Shown here piece by piece: positions 58,703 through 64,000 of a stretch of DNA of 64,000 bases (position 1 is the stretch's first letter; each line of letters starts with the position of its first letter). Source of the stretch: an uncultured Bacilli bacterium (GTDB lineage: Bacteria; Bacillota_I; Bacilli_A; RF39; UBA660); contig CAKONC010000002.1 in NCBI GenBank assembly GCA_934096985.1, forward strand, positions 62,001-126,000, written 5' to 3'. The position numbers and the translations under genes are program-made. A model generated the notes under the pieces. It searched no databases and was not told where the DNA came from. It worked only from the letters and a program-made list of their open reading frames with translations.

Positions 58703-59989
58703 CTTAATTAATCTATTAAGCTCTACAGCATACTCCATTGGTAAACTTTTTTTGAAATCTGACATAAAACCTAAAACATATAAATCTTTAGCAGCGTCTT
58801 CACTTATGCCTAAACTTTTTAAGTATAATAATTTTTCTTCATTAATTTTTGATATGGTTGCTTCGTGTTCTAAAGTACTATTATTATTTAAAACTATATT
58901 TTTAGGATATGTATTTGAAGATGATTTACTATCTAAAATAATATTATCACATTTAATAATAGCAAAAGAGTTAGTAGCATTTTCACCTATCTTAACAGTT
59001 CCTCTATAATCACTGTGTCCTCCACCAGATGCTAAAGATTTACTAATAATTGTGCTTTTTGTGTTTTTTCCTAAATGAATCATTTTAGCCCCAGCATCAA
59101 GATGTTGTCCTTCTTTAGCATAAGCAATACTTATAGAACTAGCAGAAGAGTTGTCACCTTTTAAAATGCATGATGGATATTTCATGGTAACTTTGCTTCC
59201 TATATTTCCATCAACCCATTGCATAAATCCATTTTCTTCGACTATTGCTCTTTTAGTTACTAAATTATAGACATCTTTGCTCCAATTTTGAATCGTAGAA
59301 TATTTGCATTTACTATTTTTGCCAACATATATTTCTACTACACCAGCATGAAGTGATGATGAAGAATAATTTTTTGCAGTACATCCCTCGATATAATGAA
59401 GTGATGAATCATGATCTACAATAATTATTGTTCTTTCAAATTGACCTAAATTTTTTGTATCAATTCTAAAATAACTTTGAAGAGGTCTATCAACATTAGT
59501 GTAAGGTGGAATATATATAAACGTTCCCCCACTCCATAGCGCACTATTTAAAGCAGTATATTTATTTTCATCATATTTTACTAAATTATTAAAATATTTT
59601 TCAAATAAATCAGGATATTTTTTTAATGCTTCATCTGTAGATAAAAATATAATTCCACTTTCATCTTTCATATTGTGATACACAACTTCACTTTCATACT
59701 GATTAGAAACACCTTTTAAATATTTTTTTTCGGCATCTATAACACCTAAAGAAGAAAATGTATCTTTAACATTTTTGCTTACATCATTCCATGAACAACT
59801 CGGGCCTTTAAAAGAGCCTTTATAATATGTAATTTCATCAAAATCAATATTAATTTCGGGCCCAAAACTAGGATTTTCAAGTTCTAAGAATTTATGATAT
59901 GCATTTAATCTAAACTCTCTCATCCAAATTGGTTCATTTTTATTTTTAGATAAATTTATAATAAAATCTTCATTTAATTTATTTTTCAT
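58697..59989 (-). CDS. sufB: SufB/SufD-family Fe-S cluster assembly scaffold, SufB type
   Basis: 430 residues. EPIWMREFRLNAYHKFLE near the start, AALNSALWSGGTFIYIPPYTNVDRPLQSYFRI, GCTAKNYSSSSLHAGVVEIYVG, then the beta-helix core with HEATISKINEEKLLYLKSLGISEDAAKDLYVLGFM, the SufB C-terminal pattern. It forms the scaffold of the SufBC2D complex. The usual partners sufC, sufD, sufS and sufU are not adjacent, so this window holds only sufB. Length is slightly under the 465 usual for SufB. Confidence 0.95.
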   Translation of the reverse strand: MKNKLNEDFIINLSKNKNEPIWMREFRLNAYHKFLELENPSFGPEINIDFDEITYYKGSFKGPSCSWNDVSKNVKDTFSSLGVIDAEKKYLKGVSNQYESEVVYHNMKDESGIIFLSTDEALKKYPDLFEKYFNNLVKYDENKYTALNSALWSGGTFIYIPPYTNVDRPLQSYFRIDTKNLGQFERTIIIVDHDSSLHYIEGCTAKNYSSSSLHAGVVEIYVGKNSKCKYSTIQNWSKDVYNLVTKRAIVEENGFMQWVDGNIGSKVTMKYPSCILKGDNSSASSISIAYAKEGQHLDAGAKMIHLGKNTKSTIISKSLASGGGHSDYRGTVKIGENATNSFAIIKCDNIILDSKSSSNTYPKNIVLNNNSTLEHEATISKINEEKLLYLKSLGISEDAAKDLYVLGFMSDFKKSLPMEYAVELNRLIKE

Positions 59990-60089
59990 ATAATGCCTTC
60001 GTAAATATAATACAATAATACTTTATAAAAAAGCAATTGTATTTTAAATAAATGTTTGATAAAATTTAATTATAGTAGGAGATATGGTA

Positions 60090-60590
60090 ATGAGTAAATA
60101 TGATGAAGCTTATTTTGAAAATCTAACAATAAAAGCAAATATTATATATAAATATTTATACTATAATAGTCTTACTGATGATATGAAAGCGTCAATAACA
60201 GATTATTTAGATACTTATTTTTCATATTATAAAAAATATACAAATATGAATGTCAGAGATGAAAATCTTTCTAGAATTTTTAGCATTTTAGAAGGTCCAA
60301 TAAACGAAGCAAATAATCAATATAACTTATCATTAAATGATGGAAAACCTCACCCAGCAGTAGATATTATAAAGCAAAAATTAACAGAATTTTTTATGCA
60401 AATGGATAGTGAAAATGTAAGCGTAGCAAATTCATTAGACAAAGGTAAACAAAGAACACTAAATCCTCCGGGAATAAGTGGAATAAAACTATTTAATGAT
60501 GAAAATGGATTTGCAAAATCATTTATTATAATACTTGCTACAATACTAATTGGAATAATAATTGCCGTTTTAACTATTAAACTAAAATAA
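60090..60590 (+). CDS. Tail-anchored protein of unknown function
   Basis: 166 residues from the second ATG (60090), which has GGAG eight bases upstream; the first ATG (60084) is too close to the site. The N-terminal ~135 residues are soluble and helical with repeated Tyr/Asn, and a single C-terminal helix (FIIILATILIGIIIAVLTI) would anchor it with the N-terminus in the cytoplasm. No family recognised. Plus strand, divergent from sufB, ends in a shared terminator. Confidence 0.7.
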   Translation: MSKYDEAYFENLTIKANIIYKYLYYNSLTDDMKASITDYLDTYFSYYKKYTNMNVRDENLSRIFSILEGPINEANNQYNLSLNDGKPHPAVDIIKQKLTEFFMQMDSENVSVANSLDKGKQRTLNPPGISGIKLFNDENGFAKSFIIILATILIGIIIAVLTIKLK

Positions 60591-60608
60591 AAAGCCAATA
60601 TTGGCTTT
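60591..60608. terminator. Bidirectional terminator between convergent genes
   Basis: AAAGCCAA / TTGGCTTT around TA, followed by T-runs on both sides. Confidence 0.85.
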
Positions 60609-60609
60609 T

Positions 60610-60921
60610 TTAAATTGGATAAAATTTAATTTGATCTAAGTATATTTCTACATAAGAATCATTACTAATAATTTCCCTTGTTGATGGGTTTACAATTTCT
60701 GAAACTAAATAACCATTTTCATAAAGTTCTTTTAAAGTCACAACATTTGTTGGACATTTATTTTCATAATAGCATTTATAAGCTGCTTCACAAACTTTCT
60801 TTTCATTTACTAAATTTAATTTTTGTTCATTTATTTTTACTATTTTAAAAAATGCTGGAACGCCTATAATTAAAACGCACGCTATAATTGTTACATATAT
60901 TACAATTTTATTTGTATTCAT
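60610..60921 (-). CDS. Small membrane protein, pseudopilin-like
   Basis: 103 residues. An N-terminal helix (IVIYVTIIACVLIIGVPAFFKIV) is followed by a charged helix and a small domain with three Cys (VCEAAYKCYYENKC). The layout recalls GspG-type pseudopilins (helix, then VNE...A...Y....), but there is no prepilin cleavage motif. Overlaps the start of tgt by 14 bp on the same strand, so it is expressed with tgt/queA. Confidence 0.6.
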   Translation of the reverse strand: MNTNKIVIYVTIIACVLIIGVPAFFKIVKINEQKLNLVNEKKVCEAAYKCYYENKCPTNVVTLKELYENGYLVSEIVNPSTREIISNDSYVEIYLDQIKFYPI

Positions 60922-62035
60922 AGCCCTCTTTATAATAATTTAAAATAAAATTATCTCTATATTCTTCTAAAGTACCAGCTTTAATATTCTCTCTTATTTC
61001 AGCCATTAAATTTTCTAAAAAATAAATATTATGTATTGATAAAAGTCTTGCCCCTAAAGTTTCATTAGCGGTTATTAAATGTCTTATATATGCTTTAGTG
61101 TAACTTTGACATGCATAGCATTTACAAGTCTCTTCTACCGAAGTAAAGTCTTCTTTGTACTTACTATTTTTTAAATTTATTTTTCCATTTTTAGTATAAG
61201 CATGTCCATGACGAGCAAGCCTTGTTGGACTAACGCAATCAAAAATATCTATTCCTCTTAAAGAGTTTTCAATTAGATCAATTGGATCACCAACGCCCAT
61301 TAAATAACGAAGTTTATCTTTAGGCAAATAATCTGTACTCATTTTTACCATTTTATACATAGTTTGTTTGTCTTCACCAACACTTGTTCCACCAACAGAA
61401 TAACCATCAAAATTCATTTCCACTAACTTTTCTGCACAATGTTTTCTTAAATCAGCATATTCTCCACCTTGAACAATGCCAAATAAAATTTGATTATTTC
61501 CTTTAAAAACATCTTTTCCTCGTTTTGCCCAACGAAGAGTTCTTTCAACAGAAGCAGCACAATAATCATGTGAAGCAGGATATCCAATACATTCATCAAA
61601 GCTCATAACTATATCACTACCAAGTTTTTCTTGAATTTCAATAGATTTTTCTGGTGTTAAAAATAATTTATCACCATTCAAATGATTTTTAAATTTAACA
61701 CCTTCTTCGATAATATCTTTAGGTTTTGCTAAAGAAAAAACTTGAAATCCGCCACTATCAGTTAAAATTGGTCCATCATAATTCATAAATTTATGTAATC
61801 CGCCGGCTTTTTGAACAATATCTTCACCAGGTTGTAGCCATAAATGGTAGGTATTTGCTAAAATAATTCCACAATTACATGCTTTTATTTCTTCAACTGA
61901 CAAAGTTTTAACTGTTGCATTAGTTCCAACCGGCATAAACATTGGTGTTTCATACTCTTTTCCATTGAAAGTTACTGTGCCAAGTCTTGCACCAGTTTTT
62001 TCATCTTTATATTTTAATTTAAATTCTACTTTCAT
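60908..62035 (-). CDS. tgt: tRNA-guanine transglycosylase
   Basis: 375 residues. MFMPVGTNATVKTLS, GGIILANTYHLWLQPG, LTDSGGFQVFSL (catalytic Asp), SFDECIGYPASHDY (SFDECxxY signature), GIVQGGEYADLRKHCAEKLVEM and the zinc site CKCYACQSYTKAYIRHL. Exchanges guanine 34 of Asn, Asp, His and Tyr tRNAs for preQ1, the precursor of queuosine. Pairs with queA 50 bp upstream. GGAG site before ATG. Confidence 0.98.
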   Translation of the reverse strand: MKVEFKLKYKDEKTGARLGTVTFNGKEYETPMFMPVGTNATVKTLSVEEIKACNCGIILANTYHLWLQPGEDIVQKAGGLHKFMNYDGPILTDSGGFQVFSLAKPKDIIEEGVKFKNHLNGDKLFLTPEKSIEIQEKLGSDIVMSFDECIGYPASHDYCAASVERTLRWAKRGKDVFKGNNQILFGIVQGGEYADLRKHCAEKLVEMNFDGYSVGGTSVGEDKQTMYKMVKMSTDYLPKDKLRYLMGVGDPIDLIENSLRGIDIFDCVSPTRLARHGHAYTKNGKINLKNSKYKEDFTSVEETCKCYACQSYTKAYIRHLITANETLGARLLSIHNIYFLENLMAEIRENIKAGTLEEYRDNFILNYYKEGYEYK

Positions 62036-62084
62036 CTTTACTCCATTATAAATTTATTTTATCCTATTTTATTAAAATTGTATA

Positions 62085-63107
62085 CTATTTAATAAACATT
62101 GCATCCCCAAATGAAAAGAAACGATAATTATTTTCTATTGCATGCTTATATGCATTTAATATGTTTTCTTTGCATGAAAACGCACTTACTAGCATTACTA
62201 AAGTACTTTTTGGTAAATGGAAATTTGTTATAAGGCCATCAATGGCCAAAAATTTATAACCTGGATAAATAAATATATTCGTGTTTTCATTGCAAGAAAC
62301 AAACTTATGATACTTATTCATAATTGCCTCAAGTGTTCTTGTAGAGGTAGTTCCTACTGCATATATTTTTCTTCCTTCTTCTTTTGCTTTATTTAATTTA
62401 TCTGCTACATCTTGAGTCATAATAAAATGTTCACTATGCATATGATGTTTAGTAATATCTTCTTCATTAACAGGTCTAAATGTTCCAAGTCCAACATGTA
62501 AAGTTACATATAATACTTCTACTCCCATATTTTTAATTTCTTCTAAAAGTTCTTCAGTAAAATGAAGACCGGCAGTCGGAGCTGCAGCACTACCTAAATA
62601 TTTTGCATAAACAGTTTGATACCTAGTTTGGTCTTTTAGACTTTCATGTATATATGGTGGAAGTGGCATTAAACCAATTTTTTCGATTTGTTCAATAAAA
62701 ATGCCTTCATAAGAAAACTTAACATTTACTATTCCTTCCTCAAGTTTTTCTACTACTGTGCAGTAAAGAGTATCTGAAAAAGTTATTTTAGTGCCTTCAT
62801 TTAACCTTTTAAATGGTCTTGATAAACATTGCCACATATCATTACCTAAATCTTTTAATAAAAGAAGCTCTATATGGGCATTAGTTTCTTCTTTCTTACC
62901 AAATATTCTTGCAGGAAGAACCTTTGTATCATTTAAAACTAAAACATCTCCACTATGTAAATAAGAAGTTATATCTTTAAAAATTTTATCCTCAAGAGCA
63001 CCAGTTTTTCTATCCATTACAAGTAGTTTTGATTCACTACGATTTTTAATTGGAGTTTGTGCAATTAACTCTTCTGGTAAATTATAATCAAATTCATTTA
63101 TATCCAT
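62085..63107 (-). CDS. queA: S-adenosylmethionine:tRNA ribosyltransferase-isomerase
   Basis: 340 residues from ATG at 63107 (AGGTGACG site; the longer frame starts with GTG at the site). FDYNLPEELIAQTPIKNRSESKLLV at the start, GDVLVLNDTKVLPARIFG, SAAAPTAGLHFTEELLE, LHVGLGTFRPVNEEDITKHHMHSEHF and GLITNFHLPKSTLVMLVSAF are QueA signatures. Transfers the ribosyl part of SAM to the preQ1 base in tRNA to make epoxyqueuosine. With tgt it forms the tRNA-level part of queuosine synthesis; the organism probably imports or makes preQ1 by genes outside the window. Confidence 0.98.
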   Translation of the reverse strand: MDINEFDYNLPEELIAQTPIKNRSESKLLVMDRKTGALEDKIFKDITSYLHSGDVLVLNDTKVLPARIFGKKEETNAHIELLLLKDLGNDMWQCLSRPFKRLNEGTKITFSDTLYCTVVEKLEEGIVNVKFSYEGIFIEQIEKIGLMPLPPYIHESLKDQTRYQTVYAKYLGSAAAPTAGLHFTEELLEEIKNMGVEVLYVTLHVGLGTFRPVNEEDITKHHMHSEHFIMTQDVADKLNKAKEEGRKIYAVGTTSTRTLEAIMNKYHKFVSCNENTNIFIYPGYKFLAIDGLITNFHLPKSTLVMLVSAFSCKENILNAYKHAIENNYRFFSFGDAMFIK

Positions 63108-63163
63108 TTTCGTCACCTAAAAGATATTATAAATATATTTTACATTTTTGTCTATCAAAAAAA

Positions 63164-63183
63164 GAATGGATTATTTTCCATTC
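63164..63183 (-). terminator. Terminator of ileS
   Basis: GAATGGA / TCCATTC with a T-run (TTTTTTTGAT) on the minus strand; its 3' side overlaps the ileS stop. Confidence 0.85.
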
Positions 63184-64000
63184 CTTTCAAGTTTAATGCC
63201 AACTTTATAATCATTTAAAGTTAAATCTTTATCAATTGAATCTACAAAATTAATTTCCGTAGCCAAAGTTTCATTTTTAACATACTCTAAATTATCTTTT
63301 ATAGACTGAGCAAACTCTTCATCAGCATTAACAGTAATCGTTATCCTATTTTCTATATCAAAGTTAAGTTCTTTTCTTATTGCTTGTACTTTTGATACAA
63401 ATTCTCTAGCATTACCCTCTTTTTTAAGCTCATCAGTAATAACTGCATTAAGTATAACAAATTTGCCATTATCCATACCAATATCAAAGCCTTCTTTAGC
63501 ACTATATTTTATATCAATTAAATCTTTATTAATTGCATAATCATTGCCATTAATATTTAATGAAATTTCTTTATCATTAATTAATAAATCAATATCCTCT
63601 TTACTTAACTTTCCTAATAATGCTTGGTATTCTTTCATATTTTTGCCAAATACTTTACCTGCTTCTTTGAAATTAGGTTTAATTTCAAAATTCATATAAG
63701 TATTTACATCTTGAATATATTTTACTTCTTTGACATTTAATTCCTCTTTTATTAAAGAAGTAAGTAAACCAATAATATCTTTATATTTTCCATCAATTAA
63801 TACCTCTGATAAAGGTTGACGTACTTTAATTTTATTTTCTTCACGAACATATCTTCCGATAGAAATTAAATCTCTTACTAAATCCATTTTTTCTTCTAAA
63901 GGGTTATCAATTAATTTTTCATTGCAAACTGGATACTCTGCTAAATGAACAGAAGTTTCACCTGTTAAGTTTGTATAAATTTCTTCACTTACAAAAGGAG
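63171..64000 (-). CDS. ileS: Isoleucyl-tRNA synthetase, C-terminal part (5' end beyond window)
   Basis: Open to the window edge; about 276 codons are present. PFVSEEIYTNL (near 64000), HLAEYPVCNEKLIDNPLEEKMDLVRDLISIGRYVREENKIKVRQPLSEVLI is the end of the anticodon-binding domain of IleRS, followed by the DUF5915-type C-terminal domain (NAREFVSKVQAIRKELNFDIENRITITV). The frame continues upstream, so the 238-residue fragment from 63887 is not a gene start. This C-terminal form without the zinc finger is the long-type, mupirocin-insensitive IleRS. Confidence 0.93.
   Translation of the reverse strand, partial: PFVSEEIYTNLTGETSVHLAEYPVCNEKLIDNPLEEKMDLVRDLISIGRYVREENKIKVRQPLSEVLIDGKYKDIIGLLTSLIKEELNVKEVKYIQDVNTYMNFEIKPNFKEAGKVFGKNMKEYQALLGKLSKEDIDLLINDKEISLNINGNDYAINKDLIDIKYSAKEGFDIGMDNGKFVILNAVITDELKKEGNAREFVSKVQAIRKELNFDIENRITITVNADEEFAQSIKDNLEYVKNETLATEINFVDSIDKDLTLNDYKVGIKLERNGK

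Noticed and set aside
63171..63887. 238-aa protein as a separate gene
   Set aside because: The frame continues upstream to the window edge with IleRS sequence.
1..64000. TGA read as Trp (Mycoplasma code)
   Set aside because: Conserved Trp positions use TGG and TGA ends genes (for example mutM at 27637).
1..64000. tRNA or rRNA genes
   Set aside because: No TTCGA-type T-arm with flanking stems or rRNA-like sequence was found on either strand by eye; a covariance search would settle this.

Overview
The window is a chromosomal segment of a very AT-rich bacterium of the Firmicutes (Bacilli side). The evidence is the dnaB-dnaI pair, the infC-rpmI-rplT operon, an RNase J, and the gene order ftsA-ftsZ-spoIIGA-sigE, which is the sporulation locus of Bacillus and its relatives. 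Small genes, very low GC and many Ser/Thr/Asn-rich exported proteins resemble uncultivated gut Bacilli of the RF39/Erysipelotrichales kind; that placement is inference. The standard code is used (Trp is TGG; TGA stops genes). Nearly all genes are on the minus strand. I see no rRNA, tRNA, CRISPR array or complete transposon.

Layout. 0-3.3 kb: two tandem copies of a surface-protein cassette. Each has a terminator, a 291-292 bp segment bounded by 29-bp inverted repeats, and a gene. The inverted repeats look like tyrosine-recombinase crossover sites (11-bp arms, 7-bp centre). The centre matches within a cassette and differs between cassettes, so these are probably two independent invertible promoters; copy A is also frameshifted in an A-tract. 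3.3-7.5 kb: an orphan RnfD/RnfC-like pair, uvrC and a short YigZ-type gene. 7.6-15.3 kb: a wall-type beta-helix protein, MscS, then a group of two CYTH proteins, an MBL hydrolase, a CMP-kinase/radical-SAM fusion, a second radical SAM protein and a LysR regulator. 15.3-19.8 kb: an ABC-F remnant and a three-gene MoxR/VWA system. 19.8-22.7 kb: an accessory island with repeats, decayed CYTH and GNAT genes, a type III toxin-antitoxin locus (CptIN-like) and an Abi/HEPN gene.

22.9-48.4 kb is mostly core: ppdK, a short Rel protein, mutM, polA, a compact Tad secretion/pilus operon, sigE-spoIIGA-ftsZ-ftsA, a beta-lactamase-fold enzyme, rplT-rpmI-infC behind an attenuator, recA, a methyltransferase behind a structured leader, a nucleotide N-hydrolase, dnaI, dnaB and a greA-like gene. 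48.5-57.6 kb: patatin, SDR, ZIP and HIRAN genes, three exported proteins with TasA/SipW-type signals, a degenerate RNase J and a lipo/membrane protein. 57.7-64 kb: an XRE regulator, ssb, sufB, two small membrane proteins, tgt, queA and the 3' part of ileS.

Several start sites were moved from the longest reading frame to a start with a visible ribosome-binding site. The clearest cases are infC, which appears to start at AUA, and the 13.97 kb radical SAM gene, which appears to start at GTG.
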